Shown here in pieces: positions 8,769 to 18,048 of a stretch of 64,000 nt of DNA. A model generated the notes under the pieces. That model ran no database searches, had not been told where the DNA came from, and saw only the letters and a list, made by a program, of their open reading frames with translations. This DNA is from Elizabethkingia miricola (GTDB lineage Bacteria > Bacteroidota > Bacteroidia > Flavobacteriales > Weeksellaceae). The stretch is from NCBI RefSeq assembly GCF_001675285.1, contig NZ_LSGQ01000027.1, positions 115,904 to 179,903 of the forward strand, written 5' to 3'. The position numbers were made by a program, and so were the translations under genes. Each line of letters starts with the position of its first letter. The first letter of the stretch is position 1.

Positions 8769-9461
8769 TTATTGTTTTTCTTTTTTTCTCCAGTCAAAAT
8801 TGTTTCTGAACCCTAAGAATCCATAATTACTGGTTTTTCCTGTTTCCAGCTGGTTTATAAAAGCCAATTCAATAGCAGAATTCCTTCCTACCTTTATTCC
8901 AAACCCTGCTGTTATACGATTACTGTCAAAAGGCTCATCTTTCACCATATTCATCCTTATTTCATTCTTCAGAATTCCATATAGCTTCTCCTTCTCTCCT
9001 TTCCTGTTAAAGGGGATCCTTATGGAAAGGAGATAACGGATTCTTACAATAAATTCATCAGGGTTGTTTAGGAATCGTTCTTCCACACGAAACCTATTGG
9101 AAATGGAAGTTCTTCCGATATTACTTTCCAGAGTTACCTGCTGGAAAGGTCTTTTCTCGTAACGTATTCTTTTCGTATTATCAGAATTATAGGATTCCAG
9201 AACAAGGAACATTGCTCCGGCTGCAGGCTTTACTCCTTTTGCTACTTCATAATCGAGATATGCATTCAGCAGGAAAAGCCTTGTATCATATGCCAGGTCG
9301 AAAGAACGATACTGCGTAAGTGCTGTCAAAGTACTTTTATCCGATACCTGAGCCGTCATTAGATACTGAAACCACATATTATAATTATCTCTGCTCTGGC
9401 CTTTCGAAAAACCGGCAAAAAATATCATAACAATGAAGGTTAATATTAATTTAGTTTTCAT
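8769..9461 (-). CDS. DUF2490 outer-membrane protein
   Basis: About 230 residues with an N-terminal signal peptide (MKTKLILTFIVMIFFAGFSKGQ, probable cleavage after the Gly or Gln). The body alternates in beta-barrel style and carries the DUF2490 pattern (MWFQYLMTAQVSDKS near the N-terminus, RFRVEERF in the middle). Family members are predicted outer-membrane barrels of unknown function. An in-frame ATG at 9479 would add six residues; the ATG at 9461 was chosen because it gives a compact signal peptide. It is the first gene of the transporter operon, so it may be the outer-membrane pore for the citrate/dicarboxylate substrates. That role is inference. Confidence 0.8.
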   Translation of the reverse strand: MKTKLILTFIVMIFFAGFSKGQSRDNYNMWFQYLMTAQVSDKSTLTALTQYRSFDLAYDTRLFLLNAYLDYEVAKGVKPAAGAMFLVLESYNSDNTKRIRYEKRPFQQVTLESNIGRTSISNRFRVEERFLNNPDEFIVRIRYLLSIRIPFNRKGEKEKLYGILKNEIRMNMVKDEPFDSNRITAGFGIKVGRNSAIELAFINQLETGKTSNYGFLGFRNNFDWRKKEKQ

Positions 9462-9578
9462 GTAATATTTGGTTAACATTATAGTTTCTCAAATATATTT
9501 ATTCGGAAAAGTGCTTCCGGAATTTTTCAATCAATGGTAATTTTTATCAACGAACAGCATTTTGAGTCGAAAAGATAT

Positions 9579-9607
9579 TATATTTGGCAATTCCCCAAAC
9601 AGGAGGT
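9579..9607 (+). promoter_or_regulatory. -7 box and Shine-Dalgarno of the LytS-type kinase gene
   Basis: TATATTTG at 9579-9586 matches the -7 consensus. AGGAGGT at 9601-9607 lies seven bases before the ATG at 9614. A longer frame from a TTG at 9584 would start inside the -7 box, which supports the ATG start. Confidence 0.55.
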
Positions 9608-9613
9608 ATAAAG

Positions 9614-10726
9614 ATGTTTTTAATAGCCAACATAATTATAATATTACTGATTATAAGGATTTTATTTAACCAGAAAATTCTAAAATCACTTATGGAGTAT
9701 CGCTGGAAGCTTTTGCTAAAGTTTCAGCATATTTTTTTCTTTTTCGTGTTTACTTTAATGATCTTTTTTACCGAAAACTACTTCCTCAACATGCCGGATC
9801 TTATTTGGAGTGTTATTTTAAATAGTATTTTTAATATTGGAGTTTATTATTTGGTCTATTATTATTTGGTGCCCCATTTCTACCTTTCAAATAAATATCC
9901 GGAGTTTATTCTTTACGCACTTATATGCTTTTTAGTTTCCAGTCTTTTCAGAATTCTGTGGGAGCCTGCTTTATTCAACATGAATTTCAGTAATGAAGTT
10001 TCTCATATCAGTTTCCTGTATAATGTATATATCTACCAGGGAATTGTAATATTGGTTGCATCATTTCTAGGGATTACCAAAGACAAGTTCTTAATCGAAC
10101 AGGATGTTATCGATTTAGGAAAGCAGAAAGACGAGCTGTATCTCAATTTATTAAAGTCAAAACTAAACCCTCATTTCTTACTGAATACACTTAATAATAT
10201 CTATGCCAACAGCTTTACACCTTCTGTAGCAACCTCTAATTCTATTTTACAGCTTAGCAAGCTTTTGCAGTACATTATATACGACAGCAGTAAAGAAAAA
10301 ATAAATGTATTACAGGAGTTATCTTCTGTGGAAGCTCTTGCAGCGCTATACCAGTTAAAATATAACAATAGACTCGACCTTGTATTTGACATTCAGGATA
10401 AAGAAACGCTGGAACTTATAGAGATTCCGCCCTCTCTTTTTCTTACTCTTTTTGAAAATGCCCTGAAGCATTCTGCAATAGGAGAAAATCCGGAAAGTTT
10501 CATAAGACTATCCTGTAAAACTGAAGATCTTGTTCTAGTTTTTAAAGTCATTAACTCCTTTGATAAAAACAAAAAATCACCCATTGATACAGGATACAAC
10601 GGATTAGGTAATAAGGCTATTATTCGTATATTAGAAAAATACTATCCTGAGAAATTCAACTTTTCTTCGGAGCAAGATGGTGATTTCCATTATAAAACTG
10701 TTTTAAAAATTAATTTAAATGAGTGA
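9614..10726 (+). CDS. LytS/YehU-type sensor histidine kinase
   Basis: A 370-residue kinase of the His_kinase (PF06580) family. The N-terminal 155 or so residues contain four to five membrane segments with no large extracellular loop. The phospho-acceptor segment KSKLNPHFLLNTLNNIYAN follows, with His187. The ATPase part has the N-box LFLTLFENALKHS and a glycine region GYNGLGNKAIIRI. It phosphorylates the LytTR regulator encoded next; the two frames overlap by eight bases. It is divergent from the DUF2490-CitMHS-DctA-TerC operon, which is the likely target. The signal sensed is unknown; an intramembrane or transporter-linked cue is possible. Confidence 0.9.
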   Translation: MFLIANIIIILLIIRILFNQKILKSLMEYRWKLLLKFQHIFFFFVFTLMIFFTENYFLNMPDLIWSVILNSIFNIGVYYLVYYYLVPHFYLSNKYPEFILYALICFLVSSLFRILWEPALFNMNFSNEVSHISFLYNVYIYQGIVILVASFLGITKDKFLIEQDVIDLGKQKDELYLNLLKSKLNPHFLLNTLNNIYANSFTPSVATSNSILQLSKLLQYIIYDSSKEKINVLQELSSVEALAALYQLKYNNRLDLVFDIQDKETLELIEIPPSLFLTLFENALKHSAIGENPESFIRLSCKTEDLVLVFKVINSFDKNKKSPIDTGYNGLGNKAIIRILEKYYPEKFNFSSEQDGDFHYKTVLKINLNE

Positions 10727-11420
10727 CCTGACTGTCGTGAATATTGATGACGAATATCCTGCCCTGCAAATCATAAAACAATATTGCAAGCAGATTGAAG
10801 GCATTGATTTATTGAAATCTTTTCAGAATCCGCACGAAGCATTAATATATCTTGAAGAGAATAAAGTTGACCTTATTATACTGGATATTAATATGCCCGG
10901 AATAAACGGGATCGACCTTTTACAGCAGCTCTCCTACAAGCCGCTTTGTATTTTTCTGACATTAGAAACCCAATATGCTGTAAAAGCATTTGAACTGGAT
11001 GTGGTTCATTATCTTGTAAAACCTGTAGACTTTGAGACCTTCAACAAGGCTATCAATAAAGCAAAAGATTTTTTACAGTTTAAAAACCTCTCTAATAACA
11101 GTCCGCAGAAAGATTTCATTATGTTTAAATCCGATTATATAATGAATAAAGTTTTCTTAAAAGATATTCGATGGATTCAGGGTTTCGGGGAGTATATTAT
11201 CCTTATCACCCCTTTGAAAAAATATATGATATTGGAAAGAATGACAAACTTCGAGGAAAAATTTAAAGACTTCGGATTTATAAGAATCCATAAATCCTAT
11301 ATTGTTTTATCTTCTTCTATCAGTTCTTACGACTCTAACAATGTCTACCTAAAGGACGGACATAATCTGCCTTTAGGTAGGACCTACAAAAGTACTTTAA
11401 AGAACATTTTTACAATATAA
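10719..11420 (+). CDS. LytTR family response regulator
   Basis: This 233-residue regulator has an N-terminal receiver domain with the acidic pocket IDDE at residues 9-12, phospho-acceptor Asp56 in LIILDINMPG, and a conserved Lys near 103. A C-terminal LytTR DNA-binding domain follows from about residue 130, with FIRIHKSYIV typical of the family. It partners with the overlapping upstream kinase. LytTR proteins bind pairs of short direct repeats upstream of transporter and virulence genes in other bacteria. The obvious candidate target is the divergent citrate/dicarboxylate operon. Confidence 0.92.
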   Translation: MSDLTVVNIDDEYPALQIIKQYCKQIEGIDLLKSFQNPHEALIYLEENKVDLIILDINMPGINGIDLLQQLSYKPLCIFLTLETQYAVKAFELDVVHYLVKPVDFETFNKAINKAKDFLQFKNLSNNSPQKDFIMFKSDYIMNKVFLKDIRWIQGFGEYIILITPLKKYMILERMTNFEEKFKDFGFIRIHKSYIVLSSSISSYDSNNVYLKDGHNLPLGRTYKSTLKNIFTI

Positions 11421-11435
11421 TTAAACTATTTCCCT

Positions 11436-11489
11436 GGCATATATTAAGAGTTCCCATAGCTATACAATATGCCAAATCAAATAGCTATG
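11436..11489. other. two interleaved inverted repeats between convergent genes
   Basis: GGCATAT (11436-11442) pairs with ATATGCC (11467-11473), and CATAGCTAT (11455-11463) pairs with ATAGCTATG (11481-11489). The arms interleave A-B-A'-B', so the stems are mutually exclusive or could form a pseudoknot. The region lies between the LytTR gene (+) and the barrel gene (-) and may act as a terminator, but it lacks a T-run. Confidence 0.4.
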
Positions 11490-11490
11490 C

Positions 11491-13917
11491 TTAAAACTTG
11501 TAACTATATCCTAATCTTATCACCTGAGTTTCGTAATAATCATCGCTTGTATATTTAAATCCGGAACCCTGAATCTGTTTTTTTATAACCATAGTGTTCA
11601 GAAGATCTGTAGCATTCAGGAATATTTCCCCTTTTCCATTCTGAACAGATTTTTTCATACCCAGATCTATTGAAAATCTCGATTTTATTTTCCCTTGCGG
11701 TATAATATCCGGGGCTAAATATATTGCTGTTAACTGAGCATCGAAACCATTTGAAAATCTGAATGTATTATTAAACTTTACATTTCCTGAAACAGCAGTC
11801 TGTTTATCGGCTGAGAAAAAGACAGGCTGTGGATACAGATTCTCAACTGAAAATGCATCGATCTGGTTTCTGTATATGTTTCCATTAATATTGAAAGAGT
11901 ATATTTTCGAAACTTTCTGATTCCAAATCATTTCTAATCCCGAATTATAGCTTCGTCCTGCATTTTGGAATACTGCATAGATTAAGGTACTTTCCGGAAC
12001 AATACTGGAAATCCTGGTAATCGTTCCGTTTGCAAAACGATGATATAAAGCCGAATACAAGTAGCCGTTATTCCAATTATATTTATGCCCCAGTTCTATT
12101 GAATTGGTAAACTGAGGTCTCAGTCCGGGATTCCCTACTTTTATAATCTCTGCATCATCATATTTTGGAAAAATTCGGATATCTACTTCATTAGGACGGT
12201 CTACTCTTCGGTTATAGAATATTGATAATTTGTTATGGTCATTTAGTTTATAGGCCAGTCTCAAGTTTGGAAAAGGCTGTGTATAATTATAGCTGTCACT
12301 TTTATAAGTAGGATGATTTGGATTAACATCGTACTGAATCTTCACATACTCTAATCTCAGTCCCAGTTCGGCTTCCCATTTTGCATTTTCAAAGACATAA
12401 TTTCCGTAAACGGCAGGAATCAATTCTTTATAGTTTGCCCATCCGCCTGCATTCACATCTAATACAGAATTAGCTCCCGGTATAAAATTCATATTGGTCG
12501 GAATACTTCTGTTTCTTAATTTAATTCCGGTTTCTATACGCCCATATTTTAAGGGCTTTATATAATCTACATTAAAATCATATACCTGCTCATCGGATAG
12601 CAATTTAAAAGCATCTGTTCCGGTTGAAGTTGGTAAATAGTTGTCGTAGAAATATTTTTCGTCTTCACGATGGAATGTATAATTAAACCCTACATTTAGT
12701 ACATGCCCGGCTTCTTTGAATTTATGCTGATAAGAAGCAGTGCCCATTACAGTCGTTTTCAATTCATCTTCTAAAAACTGCCAAAGTCGCTGGCGCTGAG
12801 AGAAATCTCCATTGAAAAAGGGCTGGTCACCACGGTCTATAATCTTTTCGCTTCCATAAAGTCCGGAAATTGTCAGTGTATTTTGGGAATCAATATTCCA
12901 GTCGAATCCAGCTTTTGTAGTCAGATAATTTGTATTTCTGTTTCTTTTTAACTGGGAATTAATGATATTTCCGTTATCATAAGTTCTGGTGACAAATTCA
13001 TTTTTATTAAGCGTCTGCGTGTATAAATTATCAACCTGAAGAAAAACATTTATTTTATCTTTCCTGTAGTTTAATGACAGCGAAGGATTTATCTTTGGCG
13101 TAATTGTATACTGTGGCCTTATCGTAGGAAGATTCTCTTTCCTTATCCAAAACGAACCTGTACCATAAGTAAATCCAATCTTACCATTCCAACCGTTTTG
13201 CTTATTTTTCTTCATGATAATATTAATGATCCCGGCATTTCCGTTTGCATCATATTTTGAAGATGGATTATTAATAATCTCGATTTTATCAATTGCCGAA
13301 GCAGGAATATTATCCAACCCCGACTGGCTCCCAAAACCGGTTAATGCGGTCTGCTTACCATCGATTAACACTGTCACTTTATCATTTCCACGAAGTTGCA
13401 CTTTCCCATCCTGTACAGTAACACCCGGTAGATTCTGCATGCTTTGCAGAATGGAACCTCCGCTTTGGCTGATATTATCTGCAACAGAATAGGTCTTTTT
13501 ATCAAGCTGATTGCTTATTTCATTCTTCTTTGAGGACGTTAAAACAACTTCTTCAATTTTGGTTTCTTTGTCGTCCTTAATTTGTTCAAGTTCTATAGAC
13601 GGAATGTCAAGAAATTCTGAAAGACTGCCTATAAAGACAGATTGTGTATAAGGGCTATATCCTGAAACAGAAGTTTCTAAATAATAATTATCCGGCTTTA
13701 TTCCTGTTATAGAAAATCGTCCTTCTTCATTGGTAATCGTTCCGGATACAAATTTCTTTTCTTTCGCAGTCTTTAGGGTAACTGTGGTATAAGGTAAAAC
13801 CGTTTTGCTTTTATTGGTTACAATTCCTGAAATAGTGACAGAAGCTACCTGTGCAAATAAGGAATTGACAAATACTAATGAAAGGAATAATGAGAAAGCT
13901 AAAATCTTTTTTTGCAT
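11491..13917 (-). CDS. OMP_b-brl_3 / TonB-dependent-receptor-like outer-membrane protein
   Basis: An 808-residue outer-membrane protein. A signal peptide (MQKKILAFSLFLSLVFVNSLFA) is followed by a carboxypeptidase-regulatory-like beta-sandwich (about residues 27-105). A plug-like domain comes next (QLRGNDKVTVLIDGK, then IDKIEIINNPSSKYDANGNAG near 210-230), and a large barrel ends in the aromatic residues YSYKF. This is the PF14905 layout, a TonB-receptor relative with an incomplete TonB box. It lies 67 bases downstream of a histidine kinase gene, and a 10-bp inverted repeat sits right before its start codon, suggesting control by that two-component system. The substrate is unknown. Confidence 0.88.
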   Translation of the reverse strand: MQKKILAFSLFLSLVFVNSLFAQVASVTISGIVTNKSKTVLPYTTVTLKTAKEKKFVSGTITNEEGRFSITGIKPDNYYLETSVSGYSPYTQSVFIGSLSEFLDIPSIELEQIKDDKETKIEEVVLTSSKKNEISNQLDKKTYSVADNISQSGGSILQSMQNLPGVTVQDGKVQLRGNDKVTVLIDGKQTALTGFGSQSGLDNIPASAIDKIEIINNPSSKYDANGNAGIINIIMKKNKQNGWNGKIGFTYGTGSFWIRKENLPTIRPQYTITPKINPSLSLNYRKDKINVFLQVDNLYTQTLNKNEFVTRTYDNGNIINSQLKRNRNTNYLTTKAGFDWNIDSQNTLTISGLYGSEKIIDRGDQPFFNGDFSQRQRLWQFLEDELKTTVMGTASYQHKFKEAGHVLNVGFNYTFHREDEKYFYDNYLPTSTGTDAFKLLSDEQVYDFNVDYIKPLKYGRIETGIKLRNRSIPTNMNFIPGANSVLDVNAGGWANYKELIPAVYGNYVFENAKWEAELGLRLEYVKIQYDVNPNHPTYKSDSYNYTQPFPNLRLAYKLNDHNKLSIFYNRRVDRPNEVDIRIFPKYDDAEIIKVGNPGLRPQFTNSIELGHKYNWNNGYLYSALYHRFANGTITRISSIVPESTLIYAVFQNAGRSYNSGLEMIWNQKVSKIYSFNINGNIYRNQIDAFSVENLYPQPVFFSADKQTAVSGNVKFNNTFRFSNGFDAQLTAIYLAPDIIPQGKIKSRFSIDLGMKKSVQNGKGEIFLNATDLLNTMVIKKQIQGSGFKYTSDDYYETQVIRLGYSYKF

Positions 13918-13918
13918 G

Positions 13919-13954
13919 AATTTGTATCTTTAAGATTAATCGATGATACAAATT
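13919..13954 (-). promoter_or_regulatory. inverted repeat immediately upstream of the outer-membrane protein gene
   Basis: AATTTGTATC (13919-13928) and GATACAAATT (13945-13954) are perfect 10-bp arms 16 bases apart, ending one base before the start codon. It may be an operator for the neighbouring OmpR-type regulator or an RNA hairpin masking the translation start. Confidence 0.4.
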
Positions 13955-13984
13955 TGCAATCCGATTTAGAAGAAATTTAGAATT

Positions 13985-15271
13985 CTACAGACTTACAGAA
14001 AAAATATGCTGATTATTTTCAAATCTGTAATTAACCTTCCATCCGTGGAATGTACATATCTCTTTAATAATTGCCAGCCCTAAACCACTGCCTCCTTTAT
14101 GAGATGATAATGTTGAGAATCTTTTAAATAATAAATCTGTATTCAATTTTTCCGTTCCGGAATTCGATATTTCAAATAGAGATCGGGTAAGCTTTACAAA
14201 AATTAAACCTCCAGCCGGAGTATGCCGGATGGCATTTAAAATAAGATTATTAATTAGAATTTCGGTCAGACTACTGTTTCCCTGTACTCTTACTTCCTCA
14301 TGAATATTCTCCTGTATTGTAATACTCTTTTGCTCAAAATGTTCTTGTAAAATATCTATACTTTGATGAAGCAATGCATCAAATGAAATCGTTTCGGTAT
14401 TATCGAATTGGTTATTTTCTATTTTCGCAAGCAGCAAAAGATTCTTATTGATTCTGGAACTTCTCGTTAAGGCATTATTCATTTCCTCTGTAATCTGATA
14501 TTGTCCTTCCGTAAGGTCTTTACTCTGCTGCAGAATATCCAGTTTGTTTTTCAGAATTGCCAATGGCGTTTGTAATTCATGCGAAGCATTTTCAGTAAAC
14601 TCTTTCTGCGTTTTATAAACTGAAACATTGTGCTCTATCAATTTACTTAATGAGCTATTCAATTCTTCAAACTCCAAAATATCTGTCCGGTTGAATTCTA
14701 TTTTGGTCTGGTGATTCAGATTAAAACTTTTTAACTTATCCAGGGTATTCCGAAAAGGCTTCCATACAGAGTTAGAAAGCTTTCTGTTGATCAGTAAAAA
14801 CCCTAAGACAATTGCGATAAAGAAAAAAAATGTAGTAATTGCAATTACTACAATTGTTTCCTGGGATTCTTCAATATTGGTCTGAACTGTAAAACGGAAT
14901 GGTTTGTTGTTGACATAAATAACTGTGGAAAGTGCTCTGAAGCGGTCAATATCTATTTCTTTAGTATATGGCTTTTGCTTCTCGTAGGTAAAAATACTAT
15001 CCTTTAGTTTATCATGATTTCTGATATTCTGAATATTTGTTCCGGGCTGAATATCATTCCAGAGTTTTATACTTTCGGATAATTTTTGGTCTGTCAGGTT
15101 CATCCTGTTAAGCTCATAAGCTGTTTTTTCAGCAGTAATCTTATTGTGTTCATCCAGTTCAGCCTTCCATATTGTATCTACCACCCAATAATAAACAGGA
15201 ACACTAATGATTAATACAAAAAGTACATACATTAGAAAAGGCTTGGTTATTTTACTTAACAATGGCTTCAT
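13985..15271 (-). CDS. sensor histidine kinase (HisKA/HATPase_c)
   Basis: A 428-residue membrane kinase with TM segments at about 12-30 and 140-162 enclosing a periplasmic region of about 110 residues. The H-box ENASHELQTPLAIL follows, with phospho-acceptor His231. The ATPase domain has an N-box (LINNLILNAIRHTP) and a G-box (HKGGSGLGLAIIKEI). It starts six bases after the end of the OmpR-type regulator gene, so the two are co-transcribed. The outer-membrane protein gene follows 67 bases later. It probably senses an envelope signal. The subfamily resembles kinases beside OMP_b-brl_3 genes in other Bacteroidetes. Confidence 0.92.
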   Translation of the reverse strand: MKPLLSKITKPFLMYVLFVLIISVPVYYWVVDTIWKAELDEHNKITAEKTAYELNRMNLTDQKLSESIKLWNDIQPGTNIQNIRNHDKLKDSIFTYEKQKPYTKEIDIDRFRALSTVIYVNNKPFRFTVQTNIEESQETIVVIAITTFFFFIAIVLGFLLINRKLSNSVWKPFRNTLDKLKSFNLNHQTKIEFNRTDILEFEELNSSLSKLIEHNVSVYKTQKEFTENASHELQTPLAILKNKLDILQQSKDLTEGQYQITEEMNNALTRSSRINKNLLLLAKIENNQFDNTETISFDALLHQSIDILQEHFEQKSITIQENIHEEVRVQGNSSLTEILINNLILNAIRHTPAGGLIFVKLTRSLFEISNSGTEKLNTDLLFKRFSTLSSHKGGSGLGLAIIKEICTFHGWKVNYRFENNQHIFSVSL

Positions 15272-15277
15272 AGAATA

Positions 15278-15961
15278 CTATTTAGAATTTTCTTCCCATT
15301 TATAACCGGTTCCATAAACTGTCTTTAAATATTGATTGCAACCGGCATCATATAATTTCTTTTTCAGATTTTTTACATGAGCATACACAAAATCATGATT
15401 ATCCAGCATATCTGCGAAGTCTCCGGAAAGATGCTCTGCCAAAGTACTTTTCGAAATCACTCTGTTTTTGTTTCCTACAAAATAGATAAGTAAATCAAAT
15501 TCTTTTTTGGTAAGTATAATTGTTTGATCATTTACAAATACTGTTTTTGCCAAAAGATCAATCTGCAGTTCATTTTGTATTATAACATTTGAATTGCTGA
15601 ACTGTTTTCTGCGGATAAGAGAATAAATTCTGGCCATTAATTCTGAGAGATGGAATGGTTTTGTAAGATAATCGTCTGCACCAAGATGCAGTCCTTTTAT
15701 TTTGTCGTCCAAAGCATTTTTAGCAGAAATAATAATGACTCCATCCTGCTTATTTTGTTTTTTTAATTCTTCTAATATCGTAAGACCATTTCCGTCGGGC
15801 AGTGTAATATCCAATAGAATACAGTCGTAATGAAAGTTCTCTATCTTTTGCATCGCTTCTTTAAATGTGGGCGCAAATTCACATAAATAGCTCTCTTCCG
15901 AAAGATATTCGGCTATACTTTTTGCCAATTCCGCTTCGTCCTCTATTATTAGTAGCTTCAT
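15278..15961 (-). CDS. OmpR/PhoB-type response regulator
   Basis: A 227-residue regulator. The receiver domain has acidic residues EDE at 7-9, phospho-acceptor Asp51 in ILLDITLPDGNGL, and LTKPFHLSELMARI with the conserved Lys. A winged-helix Trans_reg_C domain fills the C-terminal 100 residues (FDLLIYFVGNKNRVISKSTL, then DFVYAHVKNLKKKL and VYGTGYKW). It is the first gene of the regulator-kinase-barrel group. It likely regulates the barrel gene and perhaps itself. Confidence 0.93.
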   Translation of the reverse strand: MKLLIIEDEAELAKSIAEYLSEESYLCEFAPTFKEAMQKIENFHYDCILLDITLPDGNGLTILEELKKQNKQDGVIIISAKNALDDKIKGLHLGADDYLTKPFHLSELMARIYSLIRRKQFSNSNVIIQNELQIDLLAKTVFVNDQTIILTKKEFDLLIYFVGNKNRVISKSTLAEHLSGDFADMLDNHDFVYAHVKNLKKKLYDAGCNQYLKTVYGTGYKWEENSK

Positions 15962-16100
15962 TTTACAAATCTATAGATTCAATTCTGAATTAATTTTGAA
16001 TTAAAATAGAAATAAAACTTTATTCCTGAAATACAAGATTAAACATACTTTTATTATTACAGCTTCCAAATCATGTATTAATGATACTCAAGATTATGAG

Positions 16101-16126
16101 AAAAGACCACTTTTTAGTGGTCTTTT
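16101..16126. terminator. terminator hairpin (AGACCACTA family)
   Basis: AAAAGACCACT and AGTGGTCTTTT form an 11-bp stem with a TTTT loop. It lies at the 3' end of the MFS gene (-) and is a variant of the hairpin at 5381. Confidence 0.75.
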
Positions 16127-16213
16127 GATCTTTATGACTGTAATATAATATCGGGATTCTCTACAGAAAAATTCAAGGCTAATGAATCTGTTGAAAACCA
16201 ATTAAAAATTATT

Positions 16214-17599
16214 CTATGCTTTAGAAAGCAGTTTTACCTGCTTCGTACTCGCCAGTATACTATAGGATAACATCCCTACTGCCAGAAGTGCATAACATAC
16301 CAGAATAATTATATTTAAAGCTCCTACTGCATATTCTGAAGAAAAAAACTGGCTTATAAGGGTTAGAAATGATAATCCTAATCCGGCTCCTAAGAAATAA
16401 CTTGTAGTTCCTAAGCTAGATGCTACTCCATAATTAGCTGGTTCCACATCCTGAATTCCGAGCACCGATAAAGCGGTAAAACAAAAAGTCATTCCTATTC
16501 CCGAAATGCAGGCTGCCCCCATCAGTACGAATACCAAAGGATGTCCGATAAAAACAGAAACCAATAAAAGCAATGCACCTGTCAACATAAATACCCATCC
16601 TAAAGCTCCCATTCGAAAAGAATTCAAACGTTTTGATATATAAGGCAGAGCATATTTAGCAACCAATGCAGACAGTATACTAAAAGGAACGAGCATTAAG
16701 CCTGAAGATGCAGCATCATAGCCCATATCTTTCTGCAGCATTAATGAAATAAGAAACAAAAAGCCGATGAAAAATGCCCCTAATAGAAAAAATGCGAGAT
16801 TAGAAATTACCAGTGACTTGTGTCTGAATATCTGCAGATTTACTAATGGGTAAGAAACAGTTCTCAATCTATAGATTACAAATTTTAAAAATACTACAGG
16901 GAGCACTAAAGAAGCAATAATGATTACAGGATTTTCTTTGATATGTGCCAATTCATGTACACCATATGTTAAACTTAAAAATCCTAATACTATAAATACA
17001 GCAGAGATCATATCTGTTTTAGCAGCTTTATCCGGTTTATCTGCTGGCAAATAATAATATGCAGCGATCAATGTTACAAGAAGGATGGGCACATTAATCA
17101 AAAATACCCAATGCCAGCTTAGATAAGTACTTATAATCCCACCAATGGACAGTCCACTTCCCGAACCTATTGCCGCAAAAGAACCAAAAATTGCCATTGC
17201 CCTGTTCCGTTCCTGTTCTGCCAGAAATGTATTTGTTACAATTGATACAGCAGAAGGCATTATAAATGCTGCACCCAGCCCCTGCAACGCACGGAAAATT
17301 GCCAGTACTTCAAAACTTGTAGACAATCCGGCTCCTAATGATGCCAGCATAAAAGTAAGTGCCCCAAATAAAAATATCTTTTTTCTTCCTAACTGATCTG
17401 AGAGCTTTCCGCCAATAATAAGAAATCCTCCAAAGAAAAGAACATAAAATGTCTGCAGCCATTGTGCTGTCTCGGATGTAATATGGAACTGTTCCTGAAT
17501 AGAAGGAATCGCCAGATTGATTACTGCAATATCCAATGCTTCTACAAAAGTTCCTATTGAAGCTAAAATTAGTATTATTTTTTTTCTCCTGTCCATCAT
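16214..17599 (-). CDS. MFS drug exporter, DHA2 (14-TM, EmrB/QacA) type
   Basis: A 461-residue inner-membrane transporter. The first helix region is SIGTFVEALDIAVINLAIPSI, matching motif D1 of drug:H+ antiporters. The loop GKLSDQLGRKKIFLFG matches MFS motif A, and GLGAAFIMPSAVSIV near residue 107-120 fits motif C-like positions of DHA2. Fourteen hydrophobic segments can be counted. DHA2 proteins expel toxic cations, dyes or antibiotics in exchange for protons. No adjacent regulator is on the same strand; a long non-coding spacer lies upstream. The family is safe, the substrate unknown. Confidence 0.9.
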   Translation of the reverse strand: MMDRRKKIILILASIGTFVEALDIAVINLAIPSIQEQFHITSETAQWLQTFYVLFFGGFLIIGGKLSDQLGRKKIFLFGALTFMLASLGAGLSTSFEVLAIFRALQGLGAAFIMPSAVSIVTNTFLAEQERNRAMAIFGSFAAIGSGSGLSIGGIISTYLSWHWVFLINVPILLVTLIAAYYYLPADKPDKAAKTDMISAVFIVLGFLSLTYGVHELAHIKENPVIIIASLVLPVVFLKFVIYRLRTVSYPLVNLQIFRHKSLVISNLAFFLLGAFFIGFLFLISLMLQKDMGYDAASSGLMLVPFSILSALVAKYALPYISKRLNSFRMGALGWVFMLTGALLLLVSVFIGHPLVFVLMGAACISGIGMTFCFTALSVLGIQDVEPANYGVASSLGTTSYFLGAGLGLSFLTLISQFFSSEYAVGALNIIILVCYALLAVGMLSYSILASTKQVKLLSKA

Positions 17600-17976
17600 A
17601 CTTTAATTCAATAATTCTAAATAATAGCCTTTGTCCAACTACAAGTTCTTTACCACATAGTGTCAGTTAGAACCAAACAAAACACTATATAACAACCACT
17701 TACAATACAAAAAGCTATTTTAACGCTGCAAAAATCAAAATAAAAACCATTCAGAAAAAGGACATTTGTCCCAACTATGATAAAATTTATACGTAATTGG
17801 TCAACTTATGCTACCCTTTTGTTGATGTTTTTCAGGTAATTAGAAAAAAAAATCAGAAATATTTACATTTTTTAAATCTTCTCCAACACGCTATAAATCT
17901 GGATTTATCTCTTATTTTAATTGCATATTAATTATTCATTTGCACATAAAAACAATATTTTCTTTTGGATTTGATA

Positions 17977-17984
17977 TAAATTTG
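17977..17984 (+). promoter_or_regulatory. -7 box upstream of the tiny ORFs
   Basis: TAAATTTG is a full match to TAnnTTTG. A TTTTG lies only nine bases upstream, so the -33 element is not convincing. Confidence 0.35.
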
Positions 17985-18000
17985 TATATTAGCATCATGA

Positions 18001-18021
18001 TATGATAAAAATTATATCATA
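18001..18021. promoter_or_regulatory. palindrome just downstream of a -7 box
   Basis: TATGATA (18001-18007), seven bases, TATCATA (18015-18021). It could be a repressor site or mRNA leader hairpin. AT-rich, so chance is possible. Confidence 0.25.
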
Positions 18022-18048
18022 AAACCAAATCACGCTTAATTAATTATT

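Noticed and set aside
9584..9613. TTG start that would extend the LytS-type kinase by ten residues
   Set aside because: The TTG lies inside a perfect -7 box, and the ATG at 9614 has an AGGAGGT at the right distance.
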